NCBI GenBank assembly: GCA_020024455.1
Contig: JAHHTU010000025.1
Span: 1-36,131, forward strand
Reading direction: 5' to 3'
Length of the DNA: 36,131 bases
DNA from: Anaerotignum sp.
GTDB taxonomy: Bacteria; Bacillota; Clostridia; Lachnospirales; Anaerotignaceae
Part shown: positions 1 through 6,235 of the stretch, in pieces
How positions within the stretch are numbered: the stretch's first letter is position 1
How the letters are laid out: every line of letters begins with the position of its first letter
The notes under the pieces: generated by a model
The model's database searches: none
What the model saw: only the letters and a program-made list of their open reading frames with translations
What the model was told of the DNA's origin: nothing
Translations under genes and position numbers: made by a program

Positions 1-83
1 AGGAACTCTGTCTTTTTATTTTTATTTTGTAACATATCTATTGTAATCCTACAAATTAGGGGGATTTTGTTTGGAAACTTTGC

Positions 84-113
84 TTGACAAAGTGCATAAA
101 AATATAGTATACT
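84..113 (+). promoter_or_regulatory. Sigma-A promoter for the metal-transporter transcript
   Basis: TTGACA at 84-89 and TATACT at 108-113 are separated by 18 bp. The expected start near 120 places the whole NiCo riboswitch inside the leader of the transporter mRNA. Confidence 0.7.
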
Positions 114-160
114 ATCGAAAACTCTTTGCACTGCACATACGAGAATATCTCGCACATTAC

Positions 161-251
161 AGTACAAACTGAGCAGACAGCGGTTTTTTGACCGTGTGGT
201 CGGGCATTTTGCAGCGAATGAACAAGACATTCGTGGGACAGTTTATGTTCT
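161..251 (+). promoter_or_regulatory. NiCo (czcD-type) riboswitch aptamer
   Basis: The leader contains AAACTGAGCAG at 166-176 and GTGGGACAGTTT at 233-244, the two conserved strands of the cobalt/nickel-sensing NiCo aptamer. P1 pairs AAACT (166-170) with AGTTT (240-244). CGGTT (181-185) pairs with GACCG (190-194) as a second helix. GCA...TGC near 203-212 can form a third, and GCGAATG (214-220) pairs with CATTCGT (228-234) as the fourth. This reproduces the four-helix-junction layout of the known family from memory of its consensus. It sits directly upstream of a CDF metal exporter, the classical target. The 3' half is shared with a terminator, so Ni2+ or Co2+ binding should allow read-through. 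Confidence 0.85.
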
Positions 252-267
252 ACGGGTGTCTTTTTTT
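225..267 (+). terminator. Riboswitch expression-platform terminator
   Basis: AGACATTCGT (225-234) pairs with ACGGGTGTCT (252-261), and GGGACA (235-240) pairs with TGTTCT (246-251). This gives a 16-bp stem with a GTTTA loop, followed by seven T (261-267). The left arm uses the aptamer's last helix and 3' P1 strand, so aptamer and terminator are mutually exclusive: an ON switch. Confidence 0.85.
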
Positions 268-321
268 ATATGTATGAGAAAAGAGGCGGTGAAAAGAAAA
301 AAGAAAAGGGAGGATTATATT

Positions 322-1218
322 ATGACAGCAGATATGACAAAACAAAATGAAAAAGTGGTAATGCGGGTATCTATCAATACCATAATTGTCAATATTATAT
401 TGTCGACTTTTAAGGTGTTGGCAGGGTTTTTGTCCCATTCGGGAGCGATGATTTCCGACGGGGTACATTCTGCATCTGATGTGTTTAGTACAGTGATTGT
501 GATGGTGGGGTATAAATTATCCGGAAAAGCATCAGATGACAAGCACCAATATGGACATGAACGGATAGAATGTGTGGCAGCAATTTTGTTGGCGATGGTG
601 TTATGTGTGACAGGATTGGTGATTGGGGCAAATGGTCTGGAAAAAATATTCACAGACGGAAAAATGGATTTACAAGCCCCCACAGCATTGGCTTTGGTGG
701 CAGCGATTGTATCCATATTCATAAAAGAGGGAATGTATCACTATACCAAATTTGCAGCAAAAAAAGTCAACTCCGATGCATTGATGGCAGATGCTTGGCA
801 CCATCGTTCTGATGCTTTGTCTTCTGTGGGCAGTTTGGTTGGTATTGGCGGGGCAATGTTTGGTTTTCCTATCTGTGACCCTATTGCAAGTGTGGTGATT
901 TCTGTGTTTATTGTGAAAGCCTCTTATGATATTTTCAAAGATGGGATTGATAAAATGATGGACACGGCTTGTGATGCAGAAACATTGGAACGTATGAAAG
1001 ATGTCATCATACAGCAAGACGGTGTTTTGGGGATTGATGCAATGCAGACCAGACAATTTGGTGCAAGGGCATATGTAGATGTGGAAATTGCAGCAGATGG
1101 AGATTTGAAATTGACAGAAGCACATACCATTGCAGAACAGGTGCATATGGCGATTGAACAGAACTTTCCGGAAGTAAAACATTGTATGGTGCATATCAAT
1201 CCACAAAAAATAGTTTGA
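322..1218 (+). CDS. Cation diffusion facilitator family transporter (Ni/Co efflux predicted)
   Basis: A 298-residue inner-membrane metal/proton antiporter of the CDF family. Six hydrophobic segments span roughly residues 15-190. The metal site is formed by HxxxD in TM2 (H49, D53, in SDGVHSASD) and HxxxD in TM5 (H160, D164, in DAWHHRSD). A cytoplasmic C-terminal domain of about 95 residues ends in MVHINP. The start is ATG 322, 8 nt after GGGAGG (308-313); a longer frame back to 196 would overlap the riboswitch and is not credible. CDF proteins move divalent cations such as Zn, Fe, Mn, Co or Ni out of the cell. The residues alone do not fix the metal, but the NiCo riboswitch in the leader points to Co2+/Ni2+ detoxification. 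Confidence 0.93.
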   Translation: MTADMTKQNEKVVMRVSINTIIVNIILSTFKVLAGFLSHSGAMISDGVHSASDVFSTVIVMVGYKLSGKASDDKHQYGHERIECVAAILLAMVLCVTGLVIGANGLEKIFTDGKMDLQAPTALALVAAIVSIFIKEGMYHYTKFAAKKVNSDALMADAWHHRSDALSSVGSLVGIGGAMFGFPICDPIASVVISVFIVKASYDIFKDGIDKMMDTACDAETLERMKDVIIQQDGVLGIDAMQTRQFGARAYVDVEIAADGDLKLTEAHTIAEQVHMAIEQNFPEVKHCMVHINPQKIV

Positions 1219-1242
1219 GAACATACGAAAATATGGTATGAT
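1215..1242 (+). promoter_or_regulatory. Putative extended -10 promoter for the amidase gene
   Basis: TTGAGA (1215-1220) and TATGAT (1237-1242) are spaced 16 bp apart, with a TG one base before the -10. It overlaps the stop codon of the transporter gene, so the amidase can be transcribed independently of the riboswitch. Confidence 0.45.
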
Positions 1243-1267
1243 AAAATCAAAAAGTGAGTGTGTGAAT

Positions 1268-2056
1268 ATGAAAATAGCATTGGCACAATTAGACATGGAT
1301 TTTGAAAACAAGGCATTGGCAAAAAAACGTTGTACGCAAATGATGGAAAAAGCAAAGGCAAAATGTGCAGATTTGATTGTATTTCCGGAGATGACATTGA
1401 CAGGATTTACCATGCAACCGCAAATATATGGAGAGCAAAAACAGAATAGCGAAACAGTGGCATATTTTCAAGAAATGGCAAAGAGATATGATATAGGGAT
1501 TGTATTTGGTGTGATATTTTTGGAAAATGGGAAAGCGGAAAATCATAGCATGGTATTGGATAAAACAGGAGAGGTTTTGGCAGATTATGCAAAAATACAC
1601 CCATTTTCTTACGGTGCAGAAGCAAAGTATTATGTGGGGGGCAATCAAATTGCATATTGTACAATGGCAGGTATGACAATCAGCCCATTTGTATGCTATG
1701 ATTTACGGTTTCCCGAAATTTTCCAAGTGGCATCGAAAAAAAGCCATTGTATGACGGTTATTGCGAATTGGCCAAAACAAAGAATTGCACATTGGAAGAT
1801 ACTGTTGCAGGCAAGAGCGATTGAAACACAAAGTTTCATTGTGGGCGTCAATCGCAGTGGTAAAGATGACGGGCTGGCATACAGTGGGGACAGTATGTTG
1901 ATTTCGCCAACAGGAGAAATTTTGGCACATTTGACAGAACAGAATGCATTGCAGGTTGTGGAGATAGAAAATAAGCAGGCAGAACAATATCGTGAAACAT
2001 TTCCTTTGAAAGCAGACCGAAAAGAACAACTATATGCAAGCTGGTTGCAAGGATAA
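1268..2056 (+). CDS. Carbon-nitrogen hydrolase (nitrilase superfamily, omega-amidase-like)
   Basis: A 262-residue cytosolic amidase with the complete nitrilase-superfamily triad: E41 (in VFPEMTLTGF), K109 (in YAKIHPFSYG) and C143 (in FVCYDLRFPE). The length and the CYDLRFPE nucleophile elbow fit the YafV/NIT2-like branch, whose members hydrolyse omega-amides of 2-oxoacids or deaminated glutathione. The substrate cannot be read from sequence. I chose ATG 1268 because MKIALAQLD is the usual family start; the upstream ATG at 1238 adds ten residues without a ribosome site. The Shine-Dalgarno sequence is weak (AAGTGAG). It lies 49 bp after the transporter and 12 bp before the next gene, with which it is probably cotranscribed. 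Confidence 0.92.
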   Translation: MKIALAQLDMDFENKALAKKRCTQMMEKAKAKCADLIVFPEMTLTGFTMQPQIYGEQKQNSETVAYFQEMAKRYDIGIVFGVIFLENGKAENHSMVLDKTGEVLADYAKIHPFSYGAEAKYYVGGNQIAYCTMAGMTISPFVCYDLRFPEIFQVASKKSHCMTVIANWPKQRIAHWKILLQARAIETQSFIVGVNRSGKDDGLAYSGDSMLISPTGEILAHLTEQNALQVVEIENKQAEQYRETFPLKADRKEQLYASWLQG

Positions 2057-2068
2057 GGAGTGTTTCAT

Positions 2069-2545
2069 TTGGACGAAAGCAAAAAACAAAGATTGGAATA
2101 CTTGAAAAAGAAACAACGGGAATTGTGGCATACACGAGCGATTACAGAAGAAAAAAAGTGTATCATAGAAAGTATACCGCATTTTGAAAAACGGTATGTG
2201 TTTGCAGATGCAGAACAAATCAAAGAAATTATGGCATTTTTGCATACACTGCCTGCTATGACACCAACCAGACCGGATTTTCGGATTTTGCCAAAAGAAG
2301 AAGTCACATATGAAACCATAGCAGATGATAAAACGAAAGTATATATTTGCTTTTTATATGGTATGCACGCAGAATTTGATGATTTGTTTGTGATGGGGAC
2401 ATTGGAACAATGTTGCAGGGATATGGTATATTGGCAGGATTTTTGTGCAGATTTGTTGTTGATTGCAGAGAATTGTATGGATTTTATTTATATTGAGGGA
2501 GCATACAAACCTATCAAAAGTAAATGGGAACAGCCAAAGCAGTAA
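2069..2545 (+). CDS. Conserved-looking protein of unknown function
   Basis: A 158-residue soluble protein that I do not recognise. The start is TTG 2069, 8 nt after AAGGAG (2055-2060); a GTG at 2060 overlaps that Shine-Dalgarno sequence and is unlikely. The N-terminal 30 residues are very basic and helical (KKQRLEYLKKKQ). The rest is mixed alpha/beta with aromatic-rich segments (VYICFLYGMHAEFDDLF, MVYWQDFC). No signal peptide, membrane helix or metal motif is visible; the four cysteines are scattered. Its stop codon lies in the loop of the following terminator. It is probably the last gene of the amidase transcript. Confidence 0.75.
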   Translation: MDESKKQRLEYLKKKQRELWHTRAITEEKKCIIESIPHFEKRYVFADAEQIKEIMAFLHTLPAMTPTRPDFRILPKEEVTYETIADDKTKVYICFLYGMHAEFDDLFVMGTLEQCCRDMVYWQDFCADLLLIAENCMDFIYIEGAYKPIKSKWEQPKQ

Positions 2546-2562
2546 TTGCTTTGGCTGTTTTT
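2529..2562. terminator. Bidirectional terminator between convergent genes
   Basis: AACAGCCAAAGCA (2529-2541), loop GTAAT, then TGCTTTGGCTGTT (2547-2559) running into T's. A perfect 13-bp stem. The A residues at the left end can serve the minus-strand genes as well. Confidence 0.88.
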
Positions 2563-2565
2563 GGG

Positions 2566-3180
2566 TTAACGAATGAAGTTTGTTGCAACTTTTGGCTCTT
2601 GTTTTGGAAAATCAATGCTTGCAGCTTTTCCGGCAGCAATGCATTTGATTAGCCATGCCATGTTATTGCCCAATGTACGCATGGTTTGCATACCCTCTAA
2701 ATCTTGTTTGACTTCTTCGGGGGTATTGCCATGTACCATATTCCAATACTGTGATGTGACAATGGGAATGCTTTTGATAGCAAAGTATTTGTTGAGCTGG
2801 TCAAAAGAAGAAGTGGCACCGCCACGACGACAGCTGACCACAGATGCTCCAACCTTCCCATCGAAACTGCGACCATAAAATGCACGGTCTAAAAAAGAAG
2901 TCAAAGCACCGGACGCAGAAGCAAAATGCACAGGAGAACCAAATACAAAGCCATCTGCGGTTTCTGCTTTGTCTAAAAATTCGTTGACACAATCGTTGCG
3001 GAAACAACGCTCATGCGTTTTACAGTAATGACAAGCGATACAGCCTGCAACAGGTTCGTTGCCCAACCACATGATTTCGGTTTCGATGCCATTTTTCTCC
3101 AATGTGGCAGCGACTTCCTGTAATGCGGTATACGTACAACCTTTTTGGTGTGGCCCACCATTTACCAATAATACTTTCAT
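2566..3180 (-). CDS. NAD(P)H-dependent flavin oxidoreductase / iron-sulfur flavoprotein-like
   Basis: A 204-residue flavodoxin-fold protein. The N-terminal beta strand and phosphate loop (MKVLLVNGGPHQKGCT) and the later GSPVHFASASG loop are typical of the NADPH-dependent FMN reductase family. C47, C50, C53 and C59 form a Cx2Cx2Cx5C cluster (CIACHYCKTHERC), as in archaeal and clostridial iron-sulfur flavoproteins that bind FMN and a 4Fe-4S centre. The role is probably electron transfer or detoxification of quinones or oxygen species in an anaerobe; the substrate is unknown. ATG 3180 follows an AGGAG site. It is the second gene of a two-gene minus-strand operon, 31 bp after the ArsC-like gene. 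Confidence 0.88.
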   Translation of the reverse strand: MKVLLVNGGPHQKGCTYTALQEVAATLEKNGIETEIMWLGNEPVAGCIACHYCKTHERCFRNDCVNEFLDKAETADGFVFGSPVHFASASGALTSFLDRAFYGRSFDGKVGASVVSCRRGGATSSFDQLNKYFAIKSIPIVTSQYWNMVHGNTPEEVKQDLEGMQTMRTLGNNMAWLIKCIAAGKAASIDFPKQEPKVATNFIR

Positions 3181-3211
3181 AAAATTTCATCTCCTGATTT
3201 GATATTTTTGA

Positions 3212-3547
3212 TTATGACCAAGTTTTCCAGATTTCGGGGCAATAACCCAATGTGAAAGCGTTGCCATTGCGTACAATGGGCGTTTGAAACAGCTCCGGAT
3301 TTTCAAATAATGTGATTTCCCGTTTGCTTTCGTCGATATAATCCATGTATAAGGTTTGATAGGCTTTTGCTTTACGGTTTATCATATCTTCCACATTGAG
3401 GCATTTTTTGGCAGAGGAAAATACGCTTTTGCTCATGCCATAGGTATGCACATCAATGGATTGAAAGGGAATGTTACGCTCTTTGAAATAGCGTTCTGCC
3501 TTTTTTGTGTCAAAACATTTTTTTGCACCATAAATTTGAATATTCAT
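3212..3547 (-). CDS. ArsC/Spx-family thioredoxin-fold protein
   Basis: A 111-residue thioredoxin-fold protein of the ArsC/Spx/YffB group. The N-terminal beta strand leads to a single active-site cysteine (C11 in KKCFDTKKA), a glutaredoxin-linked ArsC layout rather than the CxxC of Spx. The C-terminal part (TPIVRNGNAFTLGY) carries the family's cis-proline loop and an arginine. Whether it reduces arsenate, acts on glutathione or is regulatory is not decidable here; many such clostridial proteins are annotated simply as arsenate reductase family. Two adjacent ATGs occur (3550 and 3547). The second lies 7 nt after AAGGAG and is preferred. It heads an operon with the flavoprotein, which fits a redox or stress role. 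Confidence 0.85.
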   Translation of the reverse strand: MNIQIYGAKKCFDTKKAERYFKERNIPFQSIDVHTYGMSKSVFSSAKKCLNVEDMINRKAKAYQTLYMDYIDESKREITLFENPELFQTPIVRNGNAFTLGYCPEIWKTWS

Positions 3548-3576
3548 CATATAACTCCTTGTTGTCTGTTTTGTTT

Positions 3577-3605
3577 ATTATACACAATCGTGACAAATGC
3601 TACAA
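3577..3605 (-). promoter_or_regulatory. Promoter for the ArsC-like/flavoprotein operon
   Basis: On the minus strand, TTGTAG (3605-3600) and a perfect TATAAT (3582-3577) are 17 bp apart. It overlaps face to face with the exonuclease promoter, so the two cannot be occupied at once. Confidence 0.6.
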
Positions 3606-3619
3606 GACTGTGATACAAT
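3590..3619 (+). promoter_or_regulatory. Promoter for exodeoxyribonuclease III
   Basis: GTGACA (3590-3595) and TACAAT (3614-3619) are 18 bp apart, with TG (3611-3612) making an extended -10. It lies 37 bp before the gene start. Confidence 0.6.
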
Positions 3620-3655
3620 AACAAGTAAAAATCTATATAAGGTGGTGGAATATCA

Positions 3656-4414
3656 ATGAAAATGATTTCTTGGAATGTCAATGGCTTGCGTGCGGCAGTG
3701 GGAAAAGGATTTTTGGAATATTTTCAAAGCGTAGATGCGGATATTTTTTCTGTGCAGGAAACAAAATTGCAAGCAGGGCAAATTGATTTAGACACAACAG
3801 GATATTATGATTATTGGAATTATGCAGAGAAAAAAGGATATTCCGGTGTGGCTGTGTTTACAAAACAAAAGCCAATGGCTGTGACATATGGCTTGGGCAT
3901 AGAAGAACATGATAAAGAAGGTCGTGTGATTACGTTGGAGTTTGAAACGTTTTATCATGTGACCGTGTATACACCCAATTCTCAGCAAGCAAATGCAAGA
4001 CTGGGGTATCGTATGGAATGGGAAGATGCGTTTCGTGCATATCTGCATACATTAGACGGGAAAAAACCTGTGGTGGTTTGTGGGGACTTGAATGTTGCAC
4101 ACAATGAGATTGATTTGAAAAATCCGAAAACAAATCGCAAAAGTGCCGGTTTTACAGATGAAGAAAGAGGAAAAATGACAGAGCTGTTGCAAAGCGGTTT
4201 TACAGATAGTTTTCGGTATTTATATCCTAACGTAGAAGAGGCATATTCTTGGTGGAGCTATCGTTTTCAGGCAAGACAGAAAAATGCAGGTTGGCGGATT
4301 GATTACTATTTGGTGTCACAACGGTTGCAGGAACAAATCAAAGAAGCCAAAATACACAAAGATGTACTTGGCTCTGACCATTGTCCGGTAGAATTGGATA
4401 TAGAATTGAGGTAA
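3656..4414 (+). CDS. xth: Exodeoxyribonuclease III (AP endonuclease, ExoA/Xth)
   Basis: A 252-residue Mg2+-dependent endonuclease/exonuclease/phosphatase-fold enzyme that cuts DNA at abasic sites and acts as a 3'-5' exonuclease in base excision repair. Expected residues are present: N7 and N9 (SWNVNGLRA), E35 (SVQETKLQ, metal ligand), Y105 (VTVYTPNSQ), D144 and N146 (CGDLNVAHNEID) and the terminal D241-H242 pair (GSDHCPVELD). The WWSYR segment and full length match the ExoA group. ATG 3656 follows a G-rich site (GGTGGTGG, 3641-3648). It is a single-gene transcription unit with its own promoter and terminator. Confidence 0.97.
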   Translation: MKMISWNVNGLRAAVGKGFLEYFQSVDADIFSVQETKLQAGQIDLDTTGYYDYWNYAEKKGYSGVAVFTKQKPMAVTYGLGIEEHDKEGRVITLEFETFYHVTVYTPNSQQANARLGYRMEWEDAFRAYLHTLDGKKPVVVCGDLNVAHNEIDLKNPKTNRKSAGFTDEERGKMTELLQSGFTDSFRYLYPNVEEAYSWWSYRFQARQKNAGWRIDYYLVSQRLQEQIKEAKIHKDVLGSDHCPVELDIELR

Positions 4415-4416
4415 GC

Positions 4417-4452
4417 AAAAAGGAGGATACGTGTTTTGTATCCTCCTTTTTT
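4417..4452 (+). terminator. Intrinsic terminator after xth
   Basis: AAAAAGGAGGATAC (4417-4430), loop GTGTTTT, GTATCCTCCTTTTTT (4438-4452). A perfect 14-bp stem followed by T's isolates the housekeeping flank from the flagellar operon. Confidence 0.9.
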
Positions 4453-4844
4453 ATGTGCATTACAAAGGTGTAGCATCATTTTGAAAAAAACAAAAGACAG
4501 TATTTAGATGAAAAAAATTTTGTGTAATTTTAACAAACGAAAACGTGTCCTCATATGAAAATACATTTGTAATTATATTAAAGACATACTTTGGTGAATG
4601 ATAATCAAGAAAACAGAAACTGAAAAGGAATAACAATTATCGACAAATATATAAATCATTAACATATATTACAATATTTATTTGGCAATAATTGACTATA
4701 CTACAAGACTGTTATAAAATAAAATAAAACTTATTTTGTATTTTTTGGATAATAAATACAAAGAAATAGTATAAAATTTGTGTATACTTACTGTATATGC
4801 TTTTGTAAAAGTATTAAAAAAAAGTATGAAAATGTCAAATTAGA
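4453..4844. other. AT-rich gene-free region upstream of the flagellar operon
   Basis: No open frame with a ribosome site is visible on either strand. It contains a weaker sigma-A-like pair, TTGACT (4692-4697) and TAAAAT (4715-4720), 17 bp apart. It also has a 9-bp inverted repeat, TTTGTATTT (4735-4743) and AAATACAAA (4754-4762), and a GTATAC element at 4782-4787. No c-di-GMP riboswitch sequence signature was recognised. The length and A-tract content suit a regulated promoter region. Confidence 0.5.
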
Positions 4845-4873
4845 TTGATTTTTAGCAATATAATCGGTATACT
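4845..4873 (+). promoter_or_regulatory. Putative sigma-A promoter of the fla/che operon
   Basis: TTGATT (4845-4850) and TATACT (4868-4873) are separated by exactly 17 bp. Predicted initiation near 4880 gives a leader of about 98 nt before flgB. It is the best-spaced promoter-like pair in the gene-free region. Confidence 0.65.
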
Positions 4874-4881
4874 GATTATAT
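4858..4881. promoter_or_regulatory. 24-bp near-perfect palindrome over the -10 box (candidate operator)
   Basis: ATATAATC (4858-4865) mirrors GATTATAT (4874-4881) around the palindromic core GTATAC (4867-4872). Only the pair 4866/4873 is mismatched. It covers the -10 hexamer, where a bound dimer would block polymerase. The regulator is unknown. Confidence 0.55.
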
Positions 4882-4977
4882 GTAGAAGAATGTAAAAATT
4901 TGTGAAAAATAGGATGTAACGGAAGTGCAAGTATAGACGTAATCACAAGATGTACAAGGTGTAAGGGGGAGAAAACG

Positions 4978-5361
4978 TTGAATTATTTGGATAACAATAT
5001 GTTCTCACTTTCCAGAAAAGTGTTGGATTGTTTGTGGCAAAAGCAAATGGTGATTTCAGATAATATGGCAAATGTAGAAACACCGGGATATAAAGCCAGA
5101 TATGTCACATTTGAAGATGAATTGCAACAAAAAATTTCCTTGGCAAAAGGAAAAGGAAAAAATGCTATGCGTGCCGGCATTGAAGGAACAAGAGCCAATA
5201 TCCATTTTTCTGAAAACGAAAGCACAAGGGCAGATGGAAACAATGTCCAAATGGATGCAGAACAGGCAGAAGAGGCAAAAACTGTTTTGCACTACAATTA
5301 TATGGTAAAAGCACTGAATGACGATATTTCCAGATACCGCAGTGTAATCAAAGGGCAATAA
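4978..5361 (+). CDS. flgB: Flagellar basal-body rod protein FlgB
   Basis: A 127-residue proximal rod subunit exported through the flagellar type III apparatus. The SDNMANVETPGYKAR segment (about residues 26-40) is the conserved N-terminal rod/hook motif. The C-terminal helix (LHYNYMVKALNDDISRYRSV) is the usual packing helix. The start is TTG 4978, 7 nt after AAGGGGGA; no ATG offers a better site. First gene of the long operon and closest to its promoter. Confidence 0.95.
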   Translation: MNYLDNNMFSLSRKVLDCLWQKQMVISDNMANVETPGYKARYVTFEDELQQKISLAKGKGKNAMRAGIEGTRANIHFSENESTRADGNNVQMDAEQAEEAKTVLHYNYMVKALNDDISRYRSVIKGQ

Positions 5362-5400
5362 ATAATAGAAAAATAAAGATTTCAGGGGAGGTTAATTGTC

Positions 5401-5847
5401 ATGAGTTTTTTGAGAGCTTTGGATATTAGTGCATCGGGCATGACAGCACAAAGAATGCGCTTGGATATTGCGGCGGAAAATGTAGTCAATATCAATACAA
5501 CCAGAACGGAAAATGGGGATACTTACAGAAGAAAAATGGCGGTGTTTGAACCAATTTCCGGCAACAGCTTTGATAAAGTGTTGCGTTCTGCGGCAGCAAG
5601 ACAAAAACAGAATGCAGTCGGCGGTGTGCGTGTGGCAGAGATTGTGGAAGATGAACGTCCTTTTCAAATGGTGTATGACCCTGACCATCCGGATGCAAAT
5701 GAAGATGGTTATGTAGCAATGCCAAATGTGGATTTGTTAAAAGAGACTGTGGACAGTATGGCTGCAACCAGAGCATATGATGCCAATTTGACGGTATTTA
5801 ATATGGTGAAAAATATGGCAACAAAGGCTTTGGAAATCGGAAGATAA
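5401..5847 (+). CDS. flgC: Flagellar basal-body rod protein FlgC
   Basis: A 148-residue proximal rod subunit. The N-terminus MSFLRALDISASGMTAQRMR with AAENVVNINTTRT is the FlgC form of the rod motif. The centre holds YDPDHPDANEDGYVAMPNVD, a FlgC hallmark, and the C-terminal MAATRAYDANLTVFNMVKNM is the D0 helix. ATG 5401 follows GGGGAGG. It lies 39 bp after flgB. Confidence 0.96.
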   Translation: MSFLRALDISASGMTAQRMRLDIAAENVVNINTTRTENGDTYRRKMAVFEPISGNSFDKVLRSAAARQKQNAVGGVRVAEIVEDERPFQMVYDPDHPDANEDGYVAMPNVDLLKETVDSMAATRAYDANLTVFNMVKNMATKALEIGR

Positions 5848-5890
5848 TCAAAAATCGTGATGAAAACCATTTGATAAGGGAGAGGAATCT

Positions 5891-6193
5891 ATGTTTACTA
5901 CACAAATGAAAACGCTGACACCCATACAGTTGTCTTTTGAACAACAGGCTCAGAAAAATCAGCAACAGGAAACAATACCATTTCAGGATATTTTTCAAAC
6001 AGCAGTCAAAGATGCATATCAAAAAGAAAAAGAATTGGAACAAAGTCAATATTTGTTGGCAACCGGTCAGATTGATGACCCGCATACTGTGCCAACAATT
6101 GCAGCACAAGCACAGCTTTCTGTGGATTTGATGGTGCAGCTTCGCAACAAGGCATTAGATGCTTACAATGAATTGATGAGAATAAATCTGTAA
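5891..6193 (+). CDS. fliE: MS-ring/rod adaptor FliE
   Basis: A 100-residue export substrate that joins the MS ring to the rod and is the first protein exported. The disordered, Q-rich N-terminus is followed by PFQDIF (30-35), an FxxxPhi-type export-gate motif. The helical C-terminus ends in AQLSVDLMVQLRNKALDAYN, characteristic of FliE. ATG 5891 follows AGGGAGAGG. The flgB-flgC-fliE order is conserved. Confidence 0.94.
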   Translation: MFTTQMKTLTPIQLSFEQQAQKNQQQETIPFQDIFQTAVKDAYQKEKELEQSQYLLATGQIDDPHTVPTIAAQAQLSVDLMVQLRNKALDAYNELMRINL

Positions 6194-6235
6194 AAAGCAG
6201 AACCATATAAAGTTATCTGACAGAGAGGGATTTGT

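Noticed and set aside
196..321. N-terminal extension of the cation transporter from an upstream in-frame start
   Set aside because: This stretch is the NiCo riboswitch and its terminator; the true start at 322 has a GGGAGG site and gives the normal family N-terminus.
670..1413. 247-residue antisense open frame over the transporter and amidase genes
   Set aside because: Overlaps two convincing sense genes and shows Cys/His/Phe-rich composition typical of reverse-strand readings.
4735..4762. Inverted repeat TTTGTATTT/AAATACAAA as a terminator
   Set aside because: Weak all-A/T stem without a U-tract after it; at most a protein-binding site.
4880..4977. c-di-GMP riboswitch in the flagellar leader, as in Clostridioides difficile
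   Set aside because: No GEMM-I or GEMM-II conserved segments are present in this leader, and no stable two-helix fold could be drawn.
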